Below, one piece after another: positions 23,901 through 36,090 of a stretch of 64,000 nt of DNA. The stretch lies in assembly GCA_035610365.1 (NCBI GenBank), contig CM069432.1:231220532-231284531 (forward strand), read 5' to 3'. Numbering within the stretch: the first letter of the stretch is position 1; each line of letters starts with the position of its first letter. The DNA is from Aquatica leii (lineage: Eukaryota; Arthropoda; Insecta; Coleoptera; Lampyridae). The notes under the pieces are model-generated. The model was not told where the DNA came from, did no database searches, and saw only the letters and a list, made by a program, of their open reading frames with translations. The translations under genes were made by a program, and so were the position numbers.

Positions 23901-23988
23901 TCAAATTGACAGTTTATAAAACAAGATAAAATATTAGTATAACCCTGCTAAGCAAGAGTATAACGAAAAAAGTACTAATAATAAATAG
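20951..23988. other. No recognisable gene
   Basis: AT-rich with no recognisable ORF. An exact CRE octamer TGACGTCA occurs at 23472-23479 in isolation. A GC-richer patch (gcgggcgcgctcgactcc near 23766) precedes the piggyBac remnant. Confidence 0.4.
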
Positions 23989-24860
23989 TCATATTCTAAT
24001 AAAACAAAAATCTAGTATATGTACATAAAAAAAGCATCTTATTTTAGGACAAAAAAATCTAGAAGAACGATTTTTCTTCCGGTCATAATAAAAACACCTG
24101 CTTTCCTGTGGAAACTCTTTTGATGTGTTTCTAGTTTTATTTTTGGAAAGGCCGCATATTTTGCGCAGTCTTGCTTTTAGATTTTTGGGTAAACATTGAA
24201 CTGATGCCCTCTCGAGCAAATAGCTATCGACTAATAAAAATCCAAGTTCTTGTAGAAATTTTTGTCGTAGGATGCGTTTACGTGACTTATTATTCGCATG
24301 GTAAATAACTAGAGAGTTGATTTCAACTACATTTAGGCATGAGTGAAAAATGACTATAGGCCATCTCCTTGTGGTTCTCGCGCGATTATAGCTTGCACAC
24401 AATTGATCTGCTACATCCCCTCCTTCCTTTGTGGGGTTGTATGTAGTAAATTTTTTTGGCTTTTATAAATATTCATTTTCTATATCTATAGCATCGTCAC
24501 TGTGCATGCTGAAGGTAATCTGCTTTCTTTTGGCAATAAAATACGAGTGTGCACTTATCTTTAAAGGCAAACATACTAAACTTTTCAAGACAATTTCCTT
24601 GAATCAGTTCAGTAGGTAACTCTCTTTTATTTTTACGTAATGTCCCGATGACAGTCAGTCCATAACTGTTAGCAAATTATCTATTGGGGAAAAACTCATA
24701 AACCAATTGTCTATTGTTACGTTTCTACTACAATTTTTAAGAAGTTGAATCACCCTTTCAACATCATCCAAGAGGGTCATTTAAAAAAAACGCAATTATC
24801 GCAAAAAGTTTAAAAAAACATTCTTGTAGTAACGCGATTTATATTTAAGATCAATTACAT

Positions 24861-25064
24861 TTAAGATATTCTTCTATCTTTACAATTACCAAAATGATCA
24901 ATAACAAGCTCATTAAAATTTACAATGTTTTTAATGCAAGATTTTTTAATTCTTAGAATAAAAATGCACACAATATTTTTTGTATTATAGTAGTGCCGAT
25001 TGCGTAGAAACGTTTTAATTCTTTTTAATGTAGAGAAACAACGCTCACTTTCTGGGGTAATCAT
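24861..25064 (-). pseudogene. hAT C-terminal dimerisation domain fragment
   Basis: The 67-codon frame begins TPESERCFSTLKRIKTFLRN and ends ELVIDHFGNCKDRRIS. This is the conserved SERxFSxLKxIKxxLRxxM core of the hAT dimerisation domain, and the ending matches the IIDxFAxxKxRRI tail of ZMYM1/TTF-type hAT proteins. The N-terminal and catalytic parts are absent. It lies inside an insert that splits the piggyBac remnant; the insert is bracketed by AATGACC on the minus strand (near 25878 and near 24775), compatible with a decayed 8-bp hAT target duplication. Confidence 0.65.
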
Positions 25065-25876
25065 AATAAAGTCAATTAATTGTTTTATTTAAAGATGTAT
25101 CTATTTTGATAAACATTTTCATTGTGGTCTACTAAGAGTAGCATAATTCCTACAATTTTTCATGTGATTTGCCGATAACGAGTGCTTTTCACTTTTTTTT
25201 AAATGCTACAAATCCGTAACGTTATTTTTACTCAATAATGATTAATAAATCATGTCAAAACAGGAAACATACAAAACAGTAAAATCTATTCTTTATTTCA
25301 AATCCACAAATCCAATCTGAAGAACGATACATTGATCCTTTAAAATTACTATTCTTTATTTTTATATTATATTATATAATTTGAAGTAAAGACTGAAGAC
25401 GAGCGTTAAATTTATAATCCAAACGTGTAAATTATTATTAGAAAATGAATTGTAATGTTTGTCAATATGATAATAAATGTGCATTCCAGCACCTGTTTTA
25501 CGCATACTTGCTACGAAGATATTGGTAAATAACGTAAATCACGTAAGCATTGCACCGAGTAGGTGGCCCGGCTGGAAACCGTACGAAAGCATTTAAACAT
25601 GTACGTATCTTCTTTTTTAACTCGAATACAATTGTAATATGTGTGTCTCACTCTTAACTACAATAACTATCATTATCGATTCAGCTTCAAGATAGTATGC
25701 ATACGGGCACCTCTCTGGGACACCCGTACGTGGCAGCCTCGGGTAAATTTGCAAGCTTTTGTATCGGTTGCGTTTAAATTGACGATTATTTAAACGCATG
25801 AAATTCAAATACGTATAATTTGATTTAAACGCAAATTTTATGTAATTTTAAAGTTAATAAAATAACTTTTTTTGGA
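25065..25876. other. Rest of the insert in piggyBac A
   Basis: No coding is recognised. The patch 25560-25790 is less AT-rich (gggacacccgtacgtggcagc near 25716). It probably belongs to the element that delivered the hAT tail, but no terminal inverted repeats were found. Confidence 0.3.
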
Positions 25877-27095
25877 TGGTCATTGACCAAATGATCTAAT
25901 AGAGAAGGCGCCACTGCTTGGTGCATTGCTAATAAAATATGAAGCTTCTGGCTGACGTCCAACGTAGACTTTAAGATCGGCTGTATAATAAATTGTAGCA
26001 TCAATTATTGCAAATATTTTCATTTCATATTTGCTCGATTTGCTAGGAATGTAGTTATAAAATGAAACCTTTAAAATATTCTAATTTTTCATCAATAGTC
26101 ACAAATTCCGAGAGACTGTACCCATGTTGACAATTGGACACAAACAAATCAAGCAAATATCGGTGCTTTTCTCGCGATCATTTTTATTTTTAAACCGTAA
26201 ACATTAAAAAAGAAACTTACAAAGTTTTATTGACATTGTAAGACAAAATATTTTGATAGATCTGCCGTTGTTTGCTCAAAAATCTCTTAGATTAAAGTGA
26301 TTTGTTTTGTAGGTTCCATCGATGTATAAAGGTCCAATCAACAACTAGCTAAAGATTTAATATACTTATATGTATTTGTTACAATGATGGAAAGAATATT
26401 GTCATTTATAAAATAGTTTTATATACCTACAGGTGCCTTTAATTTTTTTGTAACATTTTTAAGTCCTGGACGTTGCATGAGTTTTATTTGCAAAAGGTAT
26501 TGTTGTCCAAAAAGTACCATTCTTAGCTTTATAAATTGGTTCGTTTCTGTTTTCATTGCTTATTGAATTAATTTACTCGTTATCATTCACGTCCTCAATT
26601 TCCATTTCTGTGTCGCTGTCACTTCTTTTTCAGCATCTATTTCAGGAAAGTTGGTAAATTCTTCTAGTAGGAGAGGGCGATGGAAACCGCTACTTAATGT
26701 GTTTTTTGACGTGGCGTTTCGTGGTCTAATGTGTCCACTTCCTTAGGCCACTGTATTTAATGAAAACACAACATAATTAAACTAGCGTAATTACAACAGG
26801 CAATTAAAGCAAGCATATAACCTTATTATAAAATTAAAAAAAAATCTTTTTTTTGATAGTTTAGACTAACTAAAACTAATCGGATGCAAAAAACATATTT
26901 ACAAAAAACTAAAAACAAGTAGCGATGATGTACCAAACACAGTCACAATGTAAATAAATAACGAAGAAAAACATTTAGGATGTAAACAAAGTTACAGCAA
27001 ACTTTACAAAAATTACAAAGACCAGAAACCTACTGCTCAAAAATTCAAAAATGTTGACATTGAAAGATAACGAAAAACGTAGTGAAAACTTGAGA

Positions 27096-29110
27096 TCATG
27101 ACATTTTATTGGTAAGATTATTATATGCAGTACTAAGGTTATTAATAAATATAATAAAATTCACATTGTTGTCATGTCTAGTGATAAAAATCATTTCAGA
27201 AATTAATCTTTTATTGTATTTAGGTTCCACATCTAAGATCGTAGGGTTACTGAAATAGAAATTGTAGCCAGTATTAATAAGATGCAAAACAAGAGCTGAT
27301 TCTGCTTTTTTGTTTTTGCAATCATATTGATGATTTTTAATCCGATTAAAAGTTTTTTGTTTAGTTTGCCTTATATATTATTTATTGCATCTCATGTACT
27401 CATTTCTGTATATAATATTATGTTTGCCGTATAATTTTGTTTTGGAGTAAATGGTGTCGTAAATAGTGTTGTTATTATAGGTCGCTATATTTAAGTTGGT
27501 GTTTTTTTAAACCGGAATGAGCTTTTTAGTTAACCCGGGAACTTTTATGATTTCAGTATACTCAAAGTTAGTTTGGGTTGATGGTGATAGCATGTTATTA
27601 GTGTTGTTCGTATGGAATAATATTTTGTTTACAAGATTTTTGGATAATTGTTAATTTTTATGATTTTTTTTAACATGATTCTGTTTCTCATAGATTTAAT
27701 TATGTTAATTTTTTATGGTGTGCCTGCTTTGAAAAATAATTAATAGTACGGTTGGATGTTATTGGTTTAGTGTACCAATCGGTTAATATAAAATTGTTCT
27801 GTTTAATTAATTCAATATCTTAAAGCGATAAAGAACCATTACTTTCGACCTCGTGCGTAAAACTTAGATGTGGATCATAACTGCAATAAGTCATGCATGA
27901 CTAAACTAGCTAAAGCTGGAGATGTAGGGTTGCCCATTGCAGTGCTAAACCTTTATATATAAATTTAGCCCTTAAAAGTGAAAAAGCTGGAATCAAACAT
28001 AATTTAATAATGCCAGTAAACTCAAAATACTCAAGTAGCGTATGACTTTTAAGTTCTCTTTATATTTATGGATTAATTTCAAAACTAGTCCTTTAGTGAT
28101 GTTGGTAAACAGAGATACAACATCAAAAGACACTATGTAATTATTAGTTGGCATTATAATGTTTTTATTTTTTTGGACAAATTTCTGTGAATTATTATGA
28201 TTGAACATATAAAAAATGTTATTTATTATAAGTAAATGGCTATAGAGATAGAAACGTTGAGAGCTGATTTTATACCCGCGTAATTCAAATAAGTTATGAA
28301 TAAACCACGAGCTAAAATCACAACGTATAAACATTGTAAGGTAACATACGTTGGAAGTTTATTCCAAACTAATTACGCGGGTATAAAATCAGCTTTCAAC
28401 GTTTCCATCTCTAGCCATTTACGTACTATTATTCATGCATAGTAAATTATACTATGAGATGACTCTGCCATCGTATTTTACTCATCATGGTTATTTATGA
28501 TGTTAAAAATAAATTTAGACAGGTGGTAAATAGGTGCACGTATGCACGAAACAATGGGTCTAACAGGACTATCATCTTTGTACGTTTTAATGAATCCATA
28601 AAATTTGGTTGGTATCTTAGTGTATGCGACTATTTTTTTGTAGGTAATTAAGTCAATGTGTCCTTTGTTATAAAGATTTTTGGATAAGTTATTATGTTTC
28701 TATTAAAATTTGATTGTAGAATCTGAGTTCGTTTTTTGTGTTTCCGTCGTTCAGTAACTTGTAAATTTTATCTTTATATTTGTCTCTTTGTATTATAACC
28801 ATTGCGTTACCTTTATCAGATTTGAGTATCAATAAATCTGTGTGAATTTTTAAGAAACGTTTAATAGAAGTTTCCAATTTTTTAATAAAAAGTCTTCAGT
28901 ATTAAAATATTTTTTGTAGCTTCTGTTTGCAAAATTGGTAATGACGTTGACTATTTTGCCTCTTAACCTTTCTTGATTTATTTATGGTGATTACATATGT
29001 CTTTCGCGTATTTTATAAGATTAACAATAGGCAGCTTGCTATTGGAATAGTTGAAAAAGAAATTTGGAGTTAATGCCAGACACTGAGCAACATCCTCTGA
29101 TAACTGTACA
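27096..29110 (-). mobile_element. Penelope-like element, copy A (RT plus GIY-YIG remnant)
   Basis: Minus-strand pieces run in PLE order. Near 29060 is a SLTPNFFFNYSN-like start. LLILKSDKGNAMVIIQRDKY lies at 28692-28877. KFYGFIKTYKDDSPVRPIVS (about 28540-28640) is the fingers region. NYIVSFDVVSLFTNIT (about 28090-28150) is palm motif A. SFTHEVESNG and WYTKPITSNRTINYFSKQA (about 27720-27890) are the thumb. NTGYNFYFSNPTILDVEP and YNKRLISEMIFI (27096-27290) are the end of the GIY-YIG endonuclease domain. Frames shift several times and the YxDD box was not located, so it is inactive. A plus-strand piece is inserted at 28371-28421. Confidence 0.75.
28233..28421. repeat. Inverted duplication inside PLE copy A
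   Basis: Arms of about 52 bp (28233-28285 and 28371-28421) are inverted copies with few mismatches; each carries tatacccgcgtaatt or its complement aattacgcgggtata. The peptides on opposite strands correspond (GYKISSQRFYLYSHL and GIKSAFNVSISSHL). So a short plus-oriented PLE piece abuts the minus-oriented copy. Confidence 0.7.
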
Positions 29111-29289
29111 TCTTTTAAATTGTAGATGCACTTAAGTTGTAGTGTTGGTGTACATATAGTTTTTGGAATTTTTTATCTCATTTTGTTTCTGTTTTTATAT
29201 TTATTGTCAAGTGTGCTAATCAGTAAATGTTAATCCTCATTGCTAAATATGTTACTTAAATTGACGATGTCATCAGTTGCATATTTGAG

Positions 29290-29700
29290 AACGAAATTCA
29301 TAAAACGTTAAACATCTTCAATAGTTATGATCCACATTTAGGTTTTACTTACTAAGTCGAAAGTAATGGTTTTTTACCATCTGTAGATATTAGATTAATT
29401 AAACAGAAAAATTCTATATTAACGGATTGGTACACTAAACCGGTGGCATCCTACCGTACTATAAATTATTTTTCAAAGCATGCACACCATCAAAAAATTA
29501 ACATAATCAAATATATGTAAAACAAAATCATTAATTTAAATAGTTCACAATTTCACAAAAAAAACCTAAACATCTTAAAAACCATCCTAAACAGTAACAA
29601 CTATCCTAAGAATCTAATAAACAAAATATTATTTCATACAAACAACGCTAATAACATGCCATTGCAGCTGTCTGATTATATAAGTATTTATCGATTTTTG
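29290..29700 (+). mobile_element. Penelope-like element, copy B (RT thumb fragment)
   Basis: The plus strand reads YDPHLGFTY, NGFLPSVDIRLIKQK, WYTKPVASYRTINYFSKHAH and LKTILNSNNYPKNLINKILF. These match the same region of copy A almost residue for residue, and the PLE thumb pattern (FLDV..., YxKPT, FSxHP, LxxNGYP). Only the C-terminal RT part remains, in opposite orientation to copy A. The two copies lie tail to head around 29.1-29.3 kb. Confidence 0.7.
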
Positions 29701-29909
29701 TTTTAAGCTTTTGCAAATTAAGCAAAACTGAACAAGGGTAAATTTTAATGCAGCATTTTCAAAAGTAACTGTTAATTGGATATGAATACAGAGTAATCTG
29801 ATTGAGAATTCTTAGCATTTGTTTTTAGATCATTGTCAGTAACAGTGTCTTTTAAAAGATCATCCTCAACAGTATCTGTACAGTCTAAGACTTCAGCTGT
29901 TTGAAAGCT

Positions 29910-30073
29910 TCACAAAGGTGAATCTAACAAACAATGTTGTTTGTGTAAATGCTTTTTAAACGACGTAGAATTACCAAATTTTTGAGGACAAATGTCTTGC
30001 TGCTTATATAAAGATGTTGAATTAAAAAATCAGGACTATCAAAACATTTGTAGCATAAGTAATAGCAAAACAT
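29910..30073 (-). pseudogene. C2H2 zinc-finger N-terminal fragment
   Basis: From the ATG at 30073 the minus strand reads MFCYYLCYKCFDSPDFLIQH and, after a frame change, KQQDICPQKFGNSTSFKKHL followed by HKQH. Two C2H2 fingers are apparent (CYKC...H; C...FKKHLHKQH), the second having lost one Cys. Paired fingers of this kind with an LIQHL motif begin several uncharacterised transposon-associated proteins of invertebrates (recollection, not searched). The fragment lies directly downstream of the conserved fragment at 30120-30591 on the same strand, so both may derive from one two-gene element. Confidence 0.4.
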
Positions 30074-30119
30074 TTTAGTAACTGATAGGTATCTACCTAG
30101 CAAGTATCTCTTGTAGTAT

Positions 30120-30591
30120 AATCAATAAAAATATTTAATTCTTTTTTAAATTACTTATTTGTGTATTCTTATTGTCGTGTTGTGTAGTTATATCATAAAA
30201 ATAATTTTGAGAAATTTCCACACATTTTCGCACTCTTTTGGATAACGAAAATTAAAGCAAAAAAAAGATTTTAAAACAAATATTTATGCATTTTAATAAT
30301 AAGTCAAATTTATGAATTATTGATTCAGTCCATACGAAAAATTCATAACATTCTTCTACTCCCACAACTATTGTAAAAGGTTGTATATATTGAGTCAACA
30401 ATAGAAGGCTTCCACTGTTTTTGGTCTTTTATTTGTAGCCGGGCAGTTGGTTTTAATACAAAAGTTAAAATAGATACACCATTTTTGTCTTTAATATTTT
30501 TTAAGAACACTTTGGGTGCACAACAAAGAAATTTGGTCGCAAATATATTTGTTGAGCTGCAGCTTGGATAACTTGTTTGAAAGTCAAAATC
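30120..30591 (-). pseudogene. Fragment of an unnamed conserved protein
   Basis: An open minus frame of 83 codons (30342-30591) reads DFDFQTSYPSCSSTNIFATK, then APKVFLKNIKDKNGVSILTF, then DQKQWKPSIVDSIYTTF. After a frame change it continues VVGVEECYEFFVWTESII, then CINICFKIFF. Charged, non-low-complexity residues and continuity across the frame change argue for true ancestral coding. I recall similar patterns (KxWxPSIxDS..., VQPFxVVVG..., FVWxxxxxYKF..., CFKxFF) from repeated uncharacterised invertebrate proteins, but cannot name the family or function. Decayed. Confidence 0.45.
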
Positions 30592-30984
30592 AATCTAGTA
30601 AACAGAATACATATGACGAAAAATTGAAAATTATAAACATGTATAAATACCAAAAAAAGTTCTTTGGCATCTTTATATAACGGCCATTCATTTAGAATAT
30701 CTTTAAATGCTTTATTTTAACAAATAACTAATTAAACTACATATATTTAAAAAATGCTTTTCTTGTTTTCATACTTTCAATTCAAATGGAAATAAATACA
30801 CAACTTCTTCTGCATATTTGTTAATTAATTTCATATCATAAAATCCATTCTTTGACAAATAACTTTCAGTTATAAAGTCGACTAAAATTTTTTGTTGTTC
30901 TACCAACAGATTTTGTGTTTGTGTTCTTTAATAATATTAGCCCTTTTGGATTGTTTTGCAAAATTTTGTTTTTTGTTTATTGGT
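30592..30984. other. No recognisable feature
   Basis: AT-rich, no motif recognised. Confidence 0.4.
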
Positions 30985-31560
30985 TAGAAAACAGTAAATA
31001 CAATCAGCGTGCATCTGATTAACAAGTTGCTAATTTAGAAAGTGAAATCATAACATCAAATAGCATCAATACAAGCAAAAAAAAATTTGAGTCAAATGAA
31101 TCGAAAATTACGGACCGTAGCATTAAATAGTTTACTGACATCGTTAATAAAACAAATGAAAAATAACATTATGATATTTAATTCACTGTTCTAAGAACTA
31201 CACATTTGTTTGCAGTAATTTGTTGATACTAAAAATTAAAAAAAACACAAAATAACGTTATCACATAAGATGTAGTTAAATGAAGTTGTTATTTTGTGGG
31301 TTCTTAGAAAAAACAATTCAATTTAAAAATATTTGAATAAATAAATAACACTGCAAAAATAAAGCTAAATATAAGTATTTTTGGGGTACCATGATAAAAT
31401 TTTTCATTCTAAACAAACGTATAAGGAAAATTCAAATAAAAAATTCATGCAAAATAGATTATTGTTTATTTATGTAAGCAAACATAAGAAGGAGATTGAT
31501 AACAAAAACCAAAATTATGATTACTATAAACGGTATTTTTCTCTATGTAGTAGCATAAAG
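30985..31560 (+). repeat. Dispersed repeat family, copy 3 (longest)
   Basis: The fullest copy. It includes the blocks shared with 9640-10035 and also the acggaccgtag, ttcactgttctaagaactac and cacaaaataacgttatcac blocks shared with 20740-20950 and 52725-52975. It ends at ctatgtagtagc. Non-coding; the 60-codon plus frame at its 3' end is part of the repeat. Confidence 0.55.
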
Positions 31561-34500
31561 TGATAACTGGTAACATTACCCGTGATTGCAATAAGCGGCG
31601 TACATTGTAGTATTACACACAAAAATGTGCGCCTGTAGTAACTCAGTTACCCCGCTTAAGGTAAGGGAAGGTTAAAAGAAAAATTACCTTTACGTCTCCT
31701 GATGACATCTTCGGAGAATCCCCAGGAATACAATAAATTATCCAAATCAATAGCGGACTCTAGATTCTATGAGTATTGTGGTACTAAAGTAACATCGTTT
31801 TTATGCGTATTAAATGTTTCGTACTTATCACTACTATCACTATCCAAAGCCATTCTACTAAAATTTTTAACAAGTGATCAACGTTGTTCTTGCACAATTT
31901 AGTTACATGCATTTGCAAAGGTTACATGTATGTTTCATCTTTGTTTTTGACTTCATCAATTCACGAATGAATGCAGTACGACTTTGTGCGATAATCGTCG
32001 AACTCTTAACGGAATATAATCTTTGATATTCAAAATCAAGTTCCAAAATGCTTAATTTTAAGCACCAGTTGCTCTAATGTGTATTTCATAAATTTTATTT
32101 AGAAATAGAATATCTTAAGAACGCCGTAACTTACTATCAAGAACGATTGGCGTAATTATAAGTAAACACGAACTTTATTAAAGCACAACGAACTTATTAT
32201 CAAGAAATTTTTTGATTTTAAATTTAAATAATAAACTCTTAACTTCTTCTACAAAGATATTTCTTTCAGTGAACCACTAAAATAAATTAATTTAATTTTG
32301 AAGAAACAAACAAAATATGTTTAATGATAAAGATGTGTGATACACAGTGCACAATAACTCGAATAGATCAGAAGAAATTTTGAAAGGTAAAACTAATCGT
32401 AATATAAATTATATTACGTTTAAGCGTTGACTGTTCTTCAGTCAACTTAAATGTATTTAATGTTTGTGTTTGCGTCTAATTAGATTGAGTTACTGATAAC
32501 TTCTAAATGTTACTTTCTTTGCCTTTTCTGATTTTTTCTGAAATTAAAGAATTATTTAAATTGCAAACCATAATTGTATCGTTTTTGCCAACTGGATTGA
32601 TTTTTATTTATTTATTTTTAAAAAAGTCCAGTTTCAAAAAATCAGCTCATCAACTAGTTAATATGAAATTACACTATTGACATTTTTTTACATAAGGTTA
32701 ATATTGAGTATATGTTATAGTATGTAAAGTAATACCCTCTGTCTATTTAATTCAATCTTTAACCAGTCAGTGTAATATTAAATTTATATAACTATAATTT
32801 AAATTACTATACAAAAAAAATCTTTGTTTATTTACCGTGCTTTTTTAATACCGTATTACTTTTACAATAAATTAATATTTTATTATTTTTATCTATACAA
32901 CAATTTTTTATCTAATTGAAATTATACTTTTAAATTATTTTTAATGAAATTCTTTTGTATGTTCAGTTAAAAATTTAAGACACAGATTTAAAGAATACTT
33001 TTATTTACGACTGCAAATTACTGCAAAAGAATTTAATCTCTAACACGAATCTGTTTAAAAAATACATAAAACTTACTTATTACCGTTAACAGTAAATTAA
33101 AATGAATAGACTACTGTCAAAAAATGTTATCAAGGCGCCTTTAATTGAGTTTTGAATGAAACTCACACTTCTTTATATAAAACCGTTAATTAATTACCAA
33201 AAGTTAATTAAAACAAGTATATTTTAGTTTTGTTATTCCCGTAAATAATAATTTTAAATTGTTAATACATATAACAAAAATAAATTAATAACACGTCTAA
33301 AAACAATTTTAAACAGAATTATTGTTAATTCTTGTAAATGTGGGTGATGATATATAACACGGCAGGTTATTTTAAAAATTGTTGTTATTTTGAGAATACA
33401 TTTCTATCTATACATTCATCGCAAATGAAAGCGATGAAATATTATTTAGAGAAACTACAGTCGACTTACGAAACAATATTTTAAAAGCTCGTGTTTATAA
33501 TTTATTGCGCTCTACAATTTTCCGTATCGTTATTATGTTTGAATCTTTGTTACAACGTCCAAGTTTGTTGTTTCTAATCTTTATTAGTAACGGAAATGTC
33601 TACTGTTATCTAACAAATGATTGTACCAGATTTTCTTGACGTATTATTATAATTCAAAATTAATTAAATTGAACTGGCGAGTGCAATTAAAAAGTTTATT
33701 TTGATTATTCAACTTGTAGTGTGTTTGTAACGTACATGAGTTTAAACAGCAGAACTGCCACTTAATTGGCGATGGTCAAAGACCACCGGGTACGATTTGT
33801 TTTTTATAAATATATATAAATGACATCTTTGACTTAAGACTTTGTTAGAACTTATGAAGAAGGCATGTTGCATCGAAGCAATGTTTTATAACGACGACCA
33901 CCCAATATCTCAGTCTAATTTAAATAAGAGATAATTTAAAAAAAACTATTGTTAGACTATTATACACTTGTAAAAAGTGTCCTCAAGTTATAGGTGTGTG
34001 AGGTCCCAGAAGGAATACAAGATTCTATGTAAAGAAGAGCTTAATTGCGGCTACTGTTAAATGTCGAACTCGCAGTTAGCGGTAACCTGTGACTTCGTAG
34101 TTGCATACTAATGCAGCTTTTACACATTGCAAGTGCTACTGATTGCCGTCTTCAACCTCATTTGGATATCCTATATAAAACGTTTAAATTGGATTGTCAG
34201 GGGTTAATTAAATATAGTGTTAAGATTTTAGATAAAACGTGATTTTAAAATACTTTTGAAAAGACTTAATAAGTAAACGTTGCAGGTATTCACGATTATG
34301 GTAATTTGAAACACAAAGAAAGACATCTGTATTTGTGACAAGGTAACTTAGAGTGTATTTATGAGTATCTAATTTAGTACGAGGATAGATTATAACACAG
34401 TTACTCGTTTCTGTAAATATATCTGTTAAACAATAGATTAAAAACATAAACACAAAAAAATCAGCATCTTTTAATCTAACAGTTCTTCGTTTACTTACAA

Positions 34501-36090
34501 TTTTAATGCGATAAAATAAAATTATACTGCAGGTGCCTGTCTAAAACCTCAATAAGTGTAATTTGAAATCAAGTTTAATTTGTGATCAATAAAACGAAAT
34601 TAATTACATACAGGTTGAATTTTATTGCGTACCTTCGATGCAACTCGATTTCAATTTATTTTATTGTAAAGTTAAGCGTAAGCTCCGCTAAACGGTTTCT
34701 CAAATTTAAAATCTTTCAAAAACGCGCATTAAATGTTGCTTAAGCAAATGCTGTTCTTTTATACCTTTTTAAGTGTCACAGCGTGTAATCTTATTAACAA
34801 ACCGTTTACTGCTCTGATTGCATCTTGTACATGCTAATGCTGTAATATCGAATTTATACGTAATTTGCACAGTATAACGATCACCTACAAACAGAAAGTT
34901 ATTTAAAAATTGCTAATAAACTTCTTTTTGGTTTTATGAATTAATATAACATGCTTTTTAACGTACTTATCGACATTGTAAAGTAAAATAAGGTTTATTT
35001 ATCTTTTTATTGAAAACCAAATTCAAATTTTGATAGACGCCTTATTTTTGATAATATATGCAATAAAATGTTTAAAGAAACAATATTCTTATATACAAAT
35101 TACAAACTTAATTTAAAAAGCCAATAAACAGTTTAACCTATAATAGTTTTATTTCCATTTTACAAAACCTTTTTCTACGTATCTATTTGTTATCAGTGTT
35201 AATGTTTTTTCGATTTTATAAGAAATACTTGCTGTTATTTTTTATTTGTATAAAAAATATAAAATACATCAAAACTTGTACTATAGAACTAAAATTTGTT
35301 TAAGAATTAGCTGTTACCAAATTACAAACTAAACGACGTAAGTTACACTTTATCCGTTCTTTATCTTAGTCGTTGTGTAATATTAGTTTTTTTGTATATA
35401 AATAAAGCTGATGCCGTATACGTTTTGCCAAATTTTAACCAACTGTTAGATTACAAAAATACACAATCATTTAGATATGAAAACGCCGTTAAATGTGCAA
35501 TGTGCAAAAACGCACAAAATTATTTTTCAAAATAAGCCGAATAGTTTTTTTTTAAATATTGTGTAGAACCTAAATTAATAATCCAAACAAGCAAAATCTT
35601 TAAGATATATTAACCAATACTATGTATACCATTTTTTTTTCTGAATTTAAATGCACTAGAATATATCTTTTGAATTCAGAAATTGTTCTCAGCGAGATTA
35701 GGTCTGTAAATATTTTTCAGGCAAACATGCATTGACTGATTTATTCACCGCTGTTATGATTGAAATAAACAAAAAACAGTTTTTAAACAGGAATAGAATC
35801 AGTTCAAGTACTTCATGTTTTTTTTTGGATAAAATTTAAAGTTTAAGTTTTTAATGATAGCCTACAGCCTCAGATTAAAACCGAAATAATACACAGTCGG
35901 ATTATCAAGCCGAGCTTTCATAACAATTTTTAAATTAGACTTGAAGCAGATTTTTAAATATAATGAGTTAAATCGAACAAATTAATGATCCCGCTCAGCA
36001 ATTGTAGTTCTTAGACCTGCTCAAAAAACAGATACCAGATGCTAGTTAATTAAGTGTATATTTAGCAAATTCAGGGCAGTAGCTACCATG
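31561..36090. other. Long AT-rich stretch, no gene seen
   Basis: No protein motif, RNA gene or clear repeat recognised. About 33720-34180 is somewhat less AT-rich (ggtcaaagaccaccgggtac near 33775) and might hold a decayed element, but no frame is recognisable. Confidence 0.45.

Larger units (their letters stand above)
23989..26650 (-). mobile_element. Decayed piggyBac transposase, copy A
   Basis: Minus-strand pieces appear in family order. The N-terminal part (about 26280-26640) has KAKNGTFWTTIPF and LYIDGTYKTNHFNLRDF. The first catalytic Asp region (about 26080-26150) is YSLSEFVTIDEKLEYFKG. The second Asp region (about 25880-26020) is KIFAIIDATIYYTADLKVY followed by VGRQPEASY. The third region (about 24700-24780) is RNVTIDNWFMSF. 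The C-terminal part (24380 downward) is GGDVADQLCASYNRARTTRR, then WPIVIFHSCLNVVEINSLVI and a Cys-containing tail. Numerous frameshifts and stops occur. The core is split by about 1.1 kb (24781-25876) carrying a hAT tail. TTAA-flanked ends were not found. Confidence 0.75.

Noticed and set aside
24431-24619. 62-codon plus-strand ORF
   Set aside because: Antisense shadow of the piggyBac A coding region.
31697-31720. ctcctgatgacatcttcgg resembling a hammerhead core
   Set aside because: No GAAA box or matching stems follow.
33840-33890. atgaagaaggcatgttgcatcgaagc resembling a hammerhead/PLE tail
   Set aside because: The CUGANGA box and stem III are not present; similarity is too weak.
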